From the NCBI RefSeq assembly GCF_003611275.1, contig NZ_CP020694.1, forward strand, positions 248,001 through 312,000: 64,000 nt of DNA, read 5' to 3'. The notes below the pieces were generated by a model. It did no database searches, was not told the origin of the DNA, and saw only the letters and a list, made by a program, of their open reading frames with translations. The DNA is from Sulfitobacter sp. D7. GTDB taxonomy: Bacteria; Pseudomonadota; Alphaproteobacteria; Rhodobacterales; Rhodobacteraceae. Below, one piece after another: positions 35,527 to 44,037 of the stretch (the first letter of the stretch is position 1; each line of letters starts with the position of its first letter). A program made the position numbers and the translations under genes.

Positions 35527-35916
35527 GAAATGCCCCCTGTGCTGAACTTGCTAAGCAATGGCGGGTTTGAAGGGGGAGGGCAAGGTGGGTTTGGTGAGTT
35601 GAAGAATACCCAAGCTTTAGGAATTCGACACTGCCCGGAATCAAGCCGCAGGCGCCGGGCCATCGCCTGCCCGCCCGCCACGCCAGAGGCGTGCCGTGGT
35701 AGTTCGGGCGCACCGCTGGTGCGACCGGGTAGGCGATTTGGCGAGGCTGGACACGACATTGAAAGCGCACATTATGGCTGAACCATAAAGTGCATGGAGC
35801 GTCTGTTGGATCGCCGACCCGCGGGCAGGCGATGGCCCTGCGAAATGCAAACCTCAAACGGGAAAACGCGAGATCGCTAATCTGTGTACTGGCGCGCACC
35901 TTCCTCCTCCCAAACG
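35527..35916. other. Long intergenic region carrying the dispersed repeat
   Basis: About 390 bases between the EamA gene and the HU terminator. Apart from the nested inverted repeat at 35657-35838, I see no ORF with a ribosome-binding site, no tRNA and no clear promoter. Short GC-rich hairpins such as GCGCACCGCTGGTGCG (around 35708-35723) occur inside the repeat. Confidence 0.45.
35657..35838. repeat. Nested inverted-repeat element, copy 2
   Basis: The outer arms GGGCCATCGCCTGCCCGC (35657-35674) and GCGGGCAGGCGATGGCCC (35821-35838) are perfect 18-bp reverse complements. Inside are GGCGATTTGGCGAGG and a separate ATCGCC near the right arm, the same order of parts as in the 96-219 copy, although the spacer differs. 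The shared architecture with diverged interior suggests a family of structured repeats. Confidence 0.5.
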
Positions 35917-35944
35917 AAAAAGGGCCGCCCGAAGGCGACCCTTT
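35917..35944 (-). terminator. Intrinsic terminator of the HU gene
   Basis: On the minus strand a hairpin AGGGTCGCC-TTCG-GGCGGCCCT (one mismatch) is followed by TTTTTCG. It lies about 20 bases after the HU stop, with a stable UUCG tetraloop. Confidence 0.75.
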
Positions 35945-35965
35945 CGCAAACATTCAGCCCAGGGC

Positions 35966-36253
35966 TTACTCGTTCACGCTGTCCTTCAGCGCCTTCGCGA
36001 TGGTCATCTTGACCACTTTGTCGGCGTCTTTCTTGAACTGCTCGCCAGTGGCGGGGTTGCGGACCATCCGCTCGGGGCGCTCACGGCAATAGATTTTGCC
36101 AACGCCCGGCAGGGTCACGGCACCGCCGGCGGACACTTCACGGGTGATCAGGTTGCAAACGGCGTCGAGCGCTGCGCCTGCGGATTTCTTGTCGGTGTCC
36201 ATCTCTTCTGCCAGAGCAGCAACGAGCTGGGTCTTGGTCATCGGTTTTGCCAT
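35966..36253 (-). CDS. HU/IHF-family DNA-binding protein
   Basis: A 95-residue nucleoid protein of the HU superfamily that bends DNA. It starts MAKPMTKTQLVAALAEEMD, has the dimerisation helices, and its beta-arm region is IYCRERPERMVRNPATGE, with the conserved NPxTGE where the intercalating Pro lies. AAGGAG precedes the ATG at 36253; an in-frame extension to 36325 lacks family sequence. Transcribed alone, with a good terminator. Confidence 0.9.
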   Translation of the reverse strand: MAKPMTKTQLVAALAEEMDTDKKSAGAALDAVCNLITREVSAGGAVTLPGVGKIYCRERPERMVRNPATGEQFKKDADKVVKMTIAKALKDSVNE

Positions 36254-36380
36254 TTTATTCTCCTTAGACTGCCCGCTTTTTAGGGCCTCATGGCCGGAAT
36301 GTAACGGTATGTTGTGGGATAACACAACGAATTGTGGCGCTCTAAACGTGAAAACATGCGATTTTCCGCTGTTTTAGCCC

Positions 36381-37844
36381 CTATAGGAACGCCGTTTCGT
36401 CGAAGGATCGAAGTTTCCGGCTGTGGATCCGCTCCAGCGGCATGCGGCGCAGCAGCTCCATGGCGCGAATGCCGATCATCAGATGGCGCGCGACTTGGGT
36501 CTTGTAGAAGTCCGAGGCCATGCCGGGTAGTTTCAATTCACCATGCAGCGGTTTGTCCGACACACACAGCAGCGTGCCATAGGGCACCCGGAAGCGATAG
36601 CCATTGGCCGCGATCGTGGCGCTTTCCATATCCAATGCCACGGCGCGGGATTGGCTCAGGCGCTGCACCGGGCCGCTCTGATCGCGCAGTTCCCAGTTGC
36701 GGTTGTCGATGGTGGCGACGGTGCCGGTGCGCATGATGCGTTTGAGCTCATAGCCCTCCAATTGCGTGACCTGCGCCACCGACTGCTCCAACGCGATCTG
36801 GATCTCGGCCAACGCCGGGATCGGCACCCAGACCGGCAGGTCGTCATCCAGAACGTGATCCTCGCGCAGGTAGCCATGCGCCAATACGAAGTCGCCCAGA
36901 GCCTGCGTATTGCGCAGCCCGGCACAGTGTCCAACCATCAGCCACGCATGGGGGCGCAGCACGGCGATATGGTCTGTTGCCGTTTTTGCGTTCGACGGGC
37001 CAACACCGATATTCACCAGCGTGATGCCCGAACCGTCGGCGCGTTTCAGGTGATAGGTCGGCATTTGCGGGGTCTTCAGCGTCTCTGCCAAAGGCGCATC
37101 GGGATCGGTGATCTCGGCATTGCCGGTCGAGACAAAGGCGGTATAGCCGCTCTCGGGGTCGCGCAGCATCTCGCGGGCGTATTGCTCAAACTCGGTCACA
37201 TAGAACTGGTAGTTCGTAAACAGCACATGGGTCTGGAAATGCTCAGGGTCCGTGGCGGTGTAATGCGCCAGCCGGGCGAGGGAGTAATCGACGCGCTGCG
37301 CGGTAAAGGGCGCGAGCGGGCGCACGTCGTCCTCAGGCACGTAGGTCCCGTTGACGATATCATCATTGGTGGTCGACAGGTCCGGCACGTCAAAGACATC
37401 GCGCAGGGTGAAATCGGCGGCCCCTTCTTGGGGCACGTTCAGCGCATTATCACCCGTCATGGCGAAATGTACCGGAATCGGTGTGGTCGACGGGCCAACG
37501 ATCACTGGCTGGTCGTGATTTTCAATCAGCAGGCCGATCTGCTGGATCAGATAGTTCCGAAAGAGATCAGGCCGGGTGATCGTCGCGGCGAAGGTGCCGG
37601 GAGAAGAGACATGGCCGAAGGACAGGCGCGTATCGACATGGGCATAAGACGAGGTGCGAAACCGCAGTTCGGGATAAAAGGCACGCACGCGGGCATCGGG
37701 GGCCGAAGTCTCCATCGCCTTGGCAAAGGCATCATGCAGGAAGGTCGTGGCCTGCTGATAAAGTTCGGTCAGGCGGTCCACGGCAGCTGTCGCATCGCGG
37801 AAGCTTTCCGGGTTCGGGGTGTCCGGGGTCAGGATCGTTGTCAT
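36381..37844 (-). CDS. amn: AMP nucleosidase
   Basis: Cleaves AMP to adenine and ribose 5-phosphate. 487 residues, the usual length, with an N-terminal regulatory domain (about 1-180) and a C-terminal nucleoside phosphorylase-like domain containing VNIGVGPSNAKTATDH, VGHCAGLR and ALDMESATIAANGY. The ATG overlaps the ade stop (ATGA). Pairing with adenine deaminase gives a route from AMP to hypoxanthine. Confidence 0.93.
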   Translation of the reverse strand: MTTILTPDTPNPESFRDATAAVDRLTELYQQATTFLHDAFAKAMETSAPDARVRAFYPELRFRTSSYAHVDTRLSFGHVSSPGTFAATITRPDLFRNYLIQQIGLLIENHDQPVIVGPSTTPIPVHFAMTGDNALNVPQEGAADFTLRDVFDVPDLSTTNDDIVNGTYVPEDDVRPLAPFTAQRVDYSLARLAHYTATDPEHFQTHVLFTNYQFYVTEFEQYAREMLRDPESGYTAFVSTGNAEITDPDAPLAETLKTPQMPTYHLKRADGSGITLVNIGVGPSNAKTATDHIAVLRPHAWLMVGHCAGLRNTQALGDFVLAHGYLREDHVLDDDLPVWVPIPALAEIQIALEQSVAQVTQLEGYELKRIMRTGTVATIDNRNWELRDQSGPVQRLSQSRAVALDMESATIAANGYRFRVPYGTLLCVSDKPLHGELKLPGMASDFYKTQVARHLMIGIRAMELLRRMPLERIHSRKLRSFDETAFL

Positions 37845-39643
37845 GTTTGCGGCTCTAACAATGGGATGATTTCAAATTTCTGCACATCGACCAGCCCGAG
37901 GTCCGAGATCCGCAACTCAGGGATCACCACAAGGGCCAAAAGCGAATGCTGCATATAGGCGTTGTTCAGCTTGCAGCCACAGTCGATCATCGCCTGCACA
38001 AGGGCTTCGGCATCGGCGGCGACTTCAGCGGCGGGGCGGTCAGACATCAACCCGGCGATGGGCAGGGCGACAAGCGCCAGTTCCTCGCCCTCGCGGAAGA
38101 TCGTGATGCCCCCGCCGACTTCGCGCAGCCGGTTGGCGGCCAGCGCCATCTGCTCGGTATCGGTGCCCACGACGATCATGTGGTGGCTGTCATGCGCCAC
38201 GGTCGAGGCCATGGCCATGCGCCCCTCATAGCCGAATCCCGAGACGAAAGCGTTGGTCACCGTCCCGGTGGCGCGGTGGCGTTCGACCAGTGCGATCTGG
38301 CAGACCTCGCCAGTGCCCTGCACGCGGCCTTCGGTCACGGGCAGTTCAAACTTCAGCGCGCGTGCGGGCGCTTGGTTTTCGACCACGCCGATGACATTGG
38401 CGGTGACTGCGTTCGCGCCTTCGGGTGCGGCGATGTCGAAGTCATCGGCGCTCAGGTCTCGGGCCATGTTTACGGTCTGGCGAGCATTGTTAGGCCAGTC
38501 GAAATGCGGGCAATCGACAAGGCATTTGCCATCTTCCGCCACCACGTCGCCGCGTGCGATCACCGTCTCTACCGGGAAGCTCGCAAGGTCCGATGTCAGG
38601 ATCACATCAGCTCGGCGGCCCGGCGTGAGCGAGCCGATCTCCCGCTCCAACCCGAAATGCGTCGCGGTGTTGATCGTCGCCATTTGCAAGGCAATCAACG
38701 GCTCGCAGCCGCAGTCGATGGCATGACGCACCACCCGGTTCATATGCCCTTCGTTGGTGATGGTGCCAGAGTGGCTGTCATCGGTGCACAGGATCATGTT
38801 GCGCGGATCGAGCCCTTTTTCGGTGATCGCGGTGATCTGCGTCTTCACGTCATACCACGCCGAGCCGAGCCGGATCATTGAGCGCATGCCCTGCCGCATC
38901 CGCGCCACGGCGTCGGCTTCGCAGGTGCCTTCGTGGTCATCCGCCGGACCGCCCGCCACATAGGCGGCAAAGGCGGGGCCGAGGTCGGGAGAAGCGTAAT
39001 GCCCGCCCACGGTCTTGCCCGCCCGCTGGGTCGCTGCAATTTCGGCCAGCATCTGCGGGTCGGCGTTGCTGACACCGGGGAAGTTCATCATCTCGCCCAA
39101 GCCCACGATGCCGGGCCATGCCATTGCTTCGGTCACGTCTTCGGCGGTGATCTCAAAACCCGTGGTTTCCAGCCCCGGGGCCGAAGGCGCGCAGGAGGGC
39201 ATTTGCGTGAAGATGTTAATCGGCTGCATCAGCGCTTCGTCATGCATCATGCGCACGCCGTTCAGCCCCAGCACATTGGCGATCTCATGCGGGTCGGTGA
39301 AGGCCGATGTCGTGCCATGCGGGATCACGGCGCGGGCGAACTCCGCCGGGGTGAGCATGGTCGATTCAATATGCATATGCCCGTCGCAAAGACCGGGGAC
39401 CATATAGCGGCCATTGGCCTCAATAATGCGGGTATCATCGCCGCGGCAGTGGCTGGCATCCGGCCCGACAAAGGCGATGCGCCCGGCGGCGATGGCGATG
39501 TCGTGATCGGGCAGGCATTCGCGGGTGTGCACATTCACCCAAATGCCGCCGGTGATGATCGTATCGGCCGCGCGCCGCCCGGCGGCGACCTCGACCAATT
39601 GTGCGGCCACATCGGGCCAAGTGGGGAACGTTTTATCTGTCAT
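37841..39643 (-). CDS. ade: Adenine deaminase
   Basis: Metal-dependent amidohydrolase converting adenine to hypoxanthine and ammonia. About 600 residues with the metal site CDGHMHIESTMLTP (about residue 90), a second-site His region (TDDSHSGTITNEGHMNRVV) and the C-terminal DHHMIVVG-like segment (HDSHHMIVVG). The ATG at 39643 is preferred; 39658 adds five residues. First gene of the ade-amn purine salvage operon. Confidence 0.92.
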   Translation of the reverse strand: MTDKTFPTWPDVAAQLVEVAAGRRAADTIITGGIWVNVHTRECLPDHDIAIAAGRIAFVGPDASHCRGDDTRIIEANGRYMVPGLCDGHMHIESTMLTPAEFARAVIPHGTTSAFTDPHEIANVLGLNGVRMMHDEALMQPINIFTQMPSCAPSAPGLETTGFEITAEDVTEAMAWPGIVGLGEMMNFPGVSNADPQMLAEIAATQRAGKTVGGHYASPDLGPAFAAYVAGGPADDHEGTCEADAVARMRQGMRSMIRLGSAWYDVKTQITAITEKGLDPRNMILCTDDSHSGTITNEGHMNRVVRHAIDCGCEPLIALQMATINTATHFGLEREIGSLTPGRRADVILTSDLASFPVETVIARGDVVAEDGKCLVDCPHFDWPNNARQTVNMARDLSADDFDIAAPEGANAVTANVIGVVENQAPARALKFELPVTEGRVQGTGEVCQIALVERHRATGTVTNAFVSGFGYEGRMAMASTVAHDSHHMIVVGTDTEQMALAANRLREVGGGITIFREGEELALVALPIAGLMSDRPAAEVAADAEALVQAMIDCGCKLNNAYMQHSLLALVVIPELRISDLGLVDVQKFEIIPLLEPQT

Positions 39644-39766
39644 GTCCAAAGGTGCCATAGGGCCGGGGGAGGTTCAAGCGGGCCCGCGATATGAAAGGGC
39701 GCGGGATGTTGCCAGAACGCGCCGCTTGCGGCTAACTGGGGCCCAAGGCATTTACGGAACCATCTG

Positions 39767-41011
39767 ATGAATTTTCTCTTTGTGCACCAGAACATGCCCG
39801 GCCAATACCGGGAGTTGGTGCAATGGCTGGCGCAGGCGGGCGGGCATCGGATTTATTTTCTGACCCAGCGTCAGAACGCCCCAAATCTGCCCGGCGTCGA
39901 AACCCGGGTCTACCGCCCCCATCATCGGCCCGACGACAAAGCCTATGGGCTCTCGCGCGTTTGGGAAGAAGCCTCGGGCAATGGTTTCGGGGCCGTCAGC
40001 GCGGCCCGGCAGATCGAAACGCAAGAGGGCTTTCGCCCCGACATCATCATCGGCCACGTCGGTTGGGGGGAGTTAAGCTTTTTCAAAGAGCTTTGGCCCG
40101 ATGTTCCGATCATCGGCTATTTCGAGTATTATTATAACATGACCGGTGGGATGGTCGGCTTTGATCCAGCCGAGAAAATCTCGACCCATGCGCCTTATCT
40201 TAACCATGCGCGCAATATCGTGCCGCTGGCCAATATCGAAACCGTCGATCTGGGCCACTGTCCGACCCATTGGCAACGCGACCGTTTCCCCGAAAGCTTT
40301 CACCGCAAGCTTTATGTCTGCCATGATGGCATCCGCACCGATCAGCTATTGCCCGACCCGGATGTCAGCCTGCGGTTGGGGCGTTTGGCAGAGCCCGTGA
40401 CGCGCAAGGATGAGATCATTACCTATGTCGCGCGCAATCTGGAAAAGACGCGGGGCTTTCACACGATGATGCGCGCTCTGCCGCGTATCTTGGCCGAGCG
40501 GCCCGCTGCGCGGGTGGTGATCGTCGGCGGCAATGAGGTGTCCTACGGCAAGCAAAGCGACCATCCCGGCGGGTTGCGCGGAGAGATGGCGGCAGAACTG
40601 CAGGGCAAGGTCGATTGGGAGCGGGTGCATTTCGTCGGCAAAGTGCCATACCCCGATTTCAAGAAGCTTGTGCAGATCAGCCGCTGTCACATCTATCTGA
40701 CGATGCCCTTTGTGCTGTCTTGGTCACTGCTCGAAGCCATGTCGATGCAAGCCACGATCGTGGCCTCTGATGTGGCCCCGGTGCGCGAGGCGGTGAGCCA
40801 TGGCAAGACCGGGCTGCTGGTGGATTTCTTTGACCCCGATGCGCTGGCGGCGCAGGTGGTGGAGGTGCTTGCCAATCCGCAGGATCACGCCCATCTCGGC
40901 CCGGCGGCGCGGGCGCATGTGGTTGAGCATTGCGATTTCCTTACCCGCTGCCTGCCCGAACACCTCGCGCGGATCAACGCATTGGTGCCCGACAGCAAAC
41001 GGATCAGCTAG
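39767..41011 (+). CDS. Glycosyltransferase family 4 protein
   Basis: A 414-residue GT-B glycosyltransferase. The N-terminal half starts MNFLFVHQNMPGQYREL, typical of the Glyco_trans_4_3 domain. The C-terminal nucleotide-sugar domain has VARNLEKTRGFHTMMRALP and the donor-site segment PFVLSWSLLEAMSMQATIVA, whose Glu is the conserved E of GT4. It opens the exopolysaccharide block and is convergent with the export lipoprotein gene. Donor and acceptor are unknown. Confidence 0.85.
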   Translation: MNFLFVHQNMPGQYRELVQWLAQAGGHRIYFLTQRQNAPNLPGVETRVYRPHHRPDDKAYGLSRVWEEASGNGFGAVSAARQIETQEGFRPDIIIGHVGWGELSFFKELWPDVPIIGYFEYYYNMTGGMVGFDPAEKISTHAPYLNHARNIVPLANIETVDLGHCPTHWQRDRFPESFHRKLYVCHDGIRTDQLLPDPDVSLRLGRLAEPVTRKDEIITYVARNLEKTRGFHTMMRALPRILAERPAARVVIVGGNEVSYGKQSDHPGGLRGEMAAELQGKVDWERVHFVGKVPYPDFKKLVQISRCHIYLTMPFVLSWSLLEAMSMQATIVASDVAPVREAVSHGKTGLLVDFFDPDALAAQVVEVLANPQDHAHLGPAARAHVVEHCDFLTRCLPEHLARINALVPDSKRIS

Positions 41012-41017
41012 CGAGGA

Positions 41018-42136
41018 TCAGTTGCCAAGGTTTCCAGCGGTGTTCACCAGCCCAAAGACCGATCCGACGAGGCCCAGAATGGTGCGCGTGTCCGACAGTG
41101 GGCTTTCGGTTGCAAGCACCAGATCGCCGGATTGAATGTGGAAATTCCGCGCCGAGAACAGCCCGTCAGATGTGGTCAAATCCAGTGTGAACACCACCCG
41201 CGTGCGGCGCGGGCCGCGCACCCCGGCGCTGACCGCGCTGGCGGGGTATTCGCGCAGGATCAAAATGCCCTCGGGGTCGGCGCGGGATTCGTTTACCCCA
41301 CCGATGATCGCCAGCGCATCCAGAGCAGAGACCTCATCGCGGTTGAAGGGAAACTGTGCCTCCCTTCCGGCGGCACCCAGCGACAGGAAGTAACGGCGGT
41401 CATCCTCGATGATCAGTTTGTCGCCCCCGATCAGCCGGGTATCAAGGCTGGGGTTTTCGTAAAGCCGGTCGATCGACGTGGTATAGATGTTTGGGCCGCG
41501 CAGCAGTTTGACCTGCGGGTTTTCGATGCCGCTTTGCACCCCGCCACCAGCCGAGATCGCCGCCAGCACGGTAAAGTTATTGTCGGGCATCAGGATGTTG
41601 CCGGGGCTGCTCACGCCGCTCACCAGATCGACGGAGTTGCTGCGCCCTTCGGTCATGGCCAGTTGCACCTGTGCCGAGGGCACGATCGTCTCAAGCCGAC
41701 GCTGAAGCAATTGCCGCGCTGAATCCGGGGTCCGGCCCGAGACCTGAACCTTGCCGATATAGGGCATGAAAATCGTCCCGCTCTCAGAAACGCGAATGCC
41801 GGACAGGGTGGCAACCTGTTGGCTTGGTGAAGTCAGCAGCGAGTTGTCGCTGCTGTCCCAAACCAGAATGTCCAGCCGATCACCGGGGCGGATGACTTGG
41901 GCGCTCGACCCTCGGCTGGCACCGATCCAGCCATGGCGTCTTTCGCCGGTGCGGGGCCACTGAGCAACACTGGGCAGAAAGGCACGGGTGACGGGATAAA
42001 CGGCGATATCGGCATCCGGCGCGGCCGCTTCCTCTGTGACCTCTTTTTGGATGGCTGCACCACGCGGAAGGTTGCTGCATGCCGCCAGCGAGAAGGTCAT
42101 CAGGGCCAAGAGGAACAGTTTGCTCAGGTGCTTCAT
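41018..42136 (-). CDS. Outer-membrane polysaccharide export lipoprotein (Wza-like)
   Basis: A 372-residue member of the outer membrane polysaccharide export family. The signal peptide ends in lipobox LAAC (about Cys20). A Poly_export domain (RPGDRLDILVWDSSDNSLL, about 85-103) and SLBB-type repeats follow (MPDNNFTVLAAISAGGGVQ, then a second one near EVSALDALAIIGGV). The ATG at 42136 begins a good lipoprotein signal; 42166 adds ten residues. No Wzc kinase is next to it. Confidence 0.87.
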   Translation of the reverse strand: MKHLSKLFLLALMTFSLAACSNLPRGAAIQKEVTEEAAAPDADIAVYPVTRAFLPSVAQWPRTGERRHGWIGASRGSSAQVIRPGDRLDILVWDSSDNSLLTSPSQQVATLSGIRVSESGTIFMPYIGKVQVSGRTPDSARQLLQRRLETIVPSAQVQLAMTEGRSNSVDLVSGVSSPGNILMPDNNFTVLAAISAGGGVQSGIENPQVKLLRGPNIYTTSIDRLYENPSLDTRLIGGDKLIIEDDRRYFLSLGAAGREAQFPFNRDEVSALDALAIIGGVNESRADPEGILILREYPASAVSAGVRGPRRTRVVFTLDLTTSDGLFSARNFHIQSGDLVLATESPLSDTRTILGLVGSVFGLVNTAGNLGN

Positions 42137-42279
42137 GAGATGCGCAGTCGCTTTCTTGTGTTTCACCGGTAAACCGGGGTACTTGTGCCTGTATGCAGTG
42201 TTAATTGGCGGCTTGCAAAGGATGTTGTAAACCCGGCCCCCATCCGAAATTCTAGCCCCTCAGGATAGAGGCTGAACCT

Positions 42280-43173
42280 ATGGCGTCAATGACTACGAAA
42301 GACAGCGCGGTTTCAAGCGGCCCGGCGGATTTTGACGGGGTTCTCTTGTTGGGCGCGACGGGGCGTTTGGGCAGCATGCTGCGCCGTCATTGGCCTGAAC
42401 CGCAGGCTCTGCGCAGCCAGTCGCGGCAGCCTCGACCCGGATTTTACAATTTCGATCTGCCAGCAGCGGGAGAGGGGCCAAGTGATGCGGCGATATCCAC
42501 CGCGCGTGGGGCGCGGGCGGTGATCGCTTTGGCCGGGGTGACCCCGGCCCGGGCGGGGGCCTGCGGCGCAGCGCTGGAGGATAACGTCACCCTCGCCCTC
42601 GCCGCGCTGAAACTGGCAGAGGCGGCGGCGGTCCCTCGGTTTTTTGTCGCCTCTTCGGCAGCGGTCTATGGCGCGCAAGACGGTCCCCTGCGAGAGGATA
42701 TGCCCTGCGCTCCGCTTTCGGAGTACGGCAGGCAGAAGCTGGCGATGGAACAGGCGGTGCGAGAAGCGGGAGGCAAGACTGCCGTCACCGCGCTGCGGAT
42801 CGGCAATGTGGTCGGCGCGGATGCGATCCTTGGCGGCTGGCAACCGGCAATGCAGATTGATCGCTTCCCCGATGGCGCCACGCCTAGCCGCAGCTATATC
42901 GGGCCGGTGACCTTGGCGCGGGTGCTCTGCACGCTCTGCCATGTGGACGACCTGCCGCCCGTTTTGAATATCGCGGCCCCCGGCGCGGTGCAAATGGGGG
43001 CGCTGCTCGATGCGGCGGGGCTGGCGTGGCAGCCCAAACCGGCCCCGGCCACCGCCATTCCTGAGGTGCGGCTGGATACGAATGCGCTTGAATGCCACGT
43101 CGATTTCACGCCAGAAACTCAAACGCCCGCCGGTATGGTACGTGAATGGCAGCAGGATATGAACAAACGATGA
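42280..43173 (+). CDS. NAD-dependent epimerase/dehydratase family protein
   Basis: A 297-residue extended SDR. The Rossmann motif VLLLGATGRLGSML (about 21-34) lies behind a short N-terminal extension. The active site reads FVASSAAVYG and YGRQKLAMEQ (YxxxK). It probably edits a nucleotide sugar for the polymer. An ATG at 42289 is an alternative start. It lies 10 bases before the initiating sugar transferase gene. Confidence 0.8.
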   Translation: MASMTTKDSAVSSGPADFDGVLLLGATGRLGSMLRRHWPEPQALRSQSRQPRPGFYNFDLPAAGEGPSDAAISTARGARAVIALAGVTPARAGACGAALEDNVTLALAALKLAEAAAVPRFFVASSAAVYGAQDGPLREDMPCAPLSEYGRQKLAMEQAVREAGGKTAVTALRIGNVVGADAILGGWQPAMQIDRFPDGATPSRSYIGPVTLARVLCTLCHVDDLPPVLNIAAPGAVQMGALLDAAGLAWQPKPAPATAIPEVRLDTNALECHVDFTPETQTPAGMVREWQQDMNKR

Positions 43174-43183
43174 AGACCCTTCA

Positions 43184-43795
43184 ATGACGTGGCGCAAGCG
43201 CATCTTCGATCTGTTCTTCGCCAGCCTGCTTGTCATCATCTTGGGGCCGATCCTGCTGGGGTTGCTGGTCTGGTTGCTGCTGAAAGAGGGGCGGCCGCTT
43301 TTTCATGTGGCCGAGCGGATGAAAACGCCTGAGCAGAGTTTCAACCTTTGGAAACTGCGTACGATGACCGTGGCAGAGAAGGATCAGGGCGTATCGGGCG
43401 GCAACAAAGCCGCGCGGATCACCCCCACCGGCGCATGGCTCAGGGCGCGGCGCTTGGATGAGTTTCCCCAGCTTTGGAATATCCTGCGCGGCGATCTAAG
43501 CTTTGTCGGCCCGCGTCCGCCGCTGCGCGAATATGTGGAGCGTTTTCCCGAGGTCTATGCCGAGGTTCTGAAATCCCGGCCCGGCGTGACCGGGTTGGCC
43601 ACGATCCGGTTTCACAAACATGAAGAACGGCTGCTGTCGCGCTGCGAGACCCCGGAAGAGACCGACCGTGTCTATTGTCGTATCTGCGTCCCGCGCAAAG
43701 CCCAACTAGATCTGATTTATCAGCGCCATCAAAGCACATGTTACGACTTCGATTTGGTGTTTCAAACTATCAGCAACCTTTTTAGACGCAGATGA
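43184..43795 (+). CDS. Bacterial sugar transferase (initiating phosphoglycosyltransferase)
   Basis: Transfers a sugar-1-phosphate to undecaprenyl phosphate to start the repeat unit. The 203-residue PglC/WcaJ-like catalytic domain has a single N-terminal membrane segment (LFFASLLVIILGPILLGLLV). The basic KLRTM motif (LWKLRTMTV), the DEFPQLWNILRGDLSFVGPRP segment and RPGVTGLA are present. There is no extra WcaJ-type membrane domain. The C-terminal part contains five cysteines. Confidence 0.9.
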   Translation: MTWRKRIFDLFFASLLVIILGPILLGLLVWLLLKEGRPLFHVAERMKTPEQSFNLWKLRTMTVAEKDQGVSGGNKAARITPTGAWLRARRLDEFPQLWNILRGDLSFVGPRPPLREYVERFPEVYAEVLKSRPGVTGLATIRFHKHEERLLSRCETPEETDRVYCRICVPRKAQLDLIYQRHQSTCYDFDLVFQTISNLFRRR

Positions 43796-43886
43796 AGGTG
43801 GCGGTGGCCCGCGGCGTGACCGGGGGCAAATAGTTAAAAATTGGTGTTTTTTACAAAATCGTGGCATTGTTTGCTGAAAATTTAAG

Positions 43887-43900
43887 CGAATCCAGATTCG
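43887..43900. promoter_or_regulatory. Dyad in the AT-rich leader of the CapD-like gene
   Basis: CGAATC-CA-GATTCG is a perfect 6-bp dyad within a 242-base, strikingly AT-rich intergenic region (43796-44037). The rest of the gap shows no convincing ORF. The site may be an operator controlling the downstream exopolysaccharide genes; no regulator is encoded next to it. Confidence 0.35.
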
Positions 43901-44037
43901 ATTGATGACACATTGAGCGCTATTTACTGTTTTTCCGCTTGCTGGTGCTCAGAAAGAGCTCCATGGACGAAAGAGAGCTACTAATACGTTTCGGGCGCAT
44001 CGCGGTCGCTAATATACACGTAGACAGGAGACGGCGC

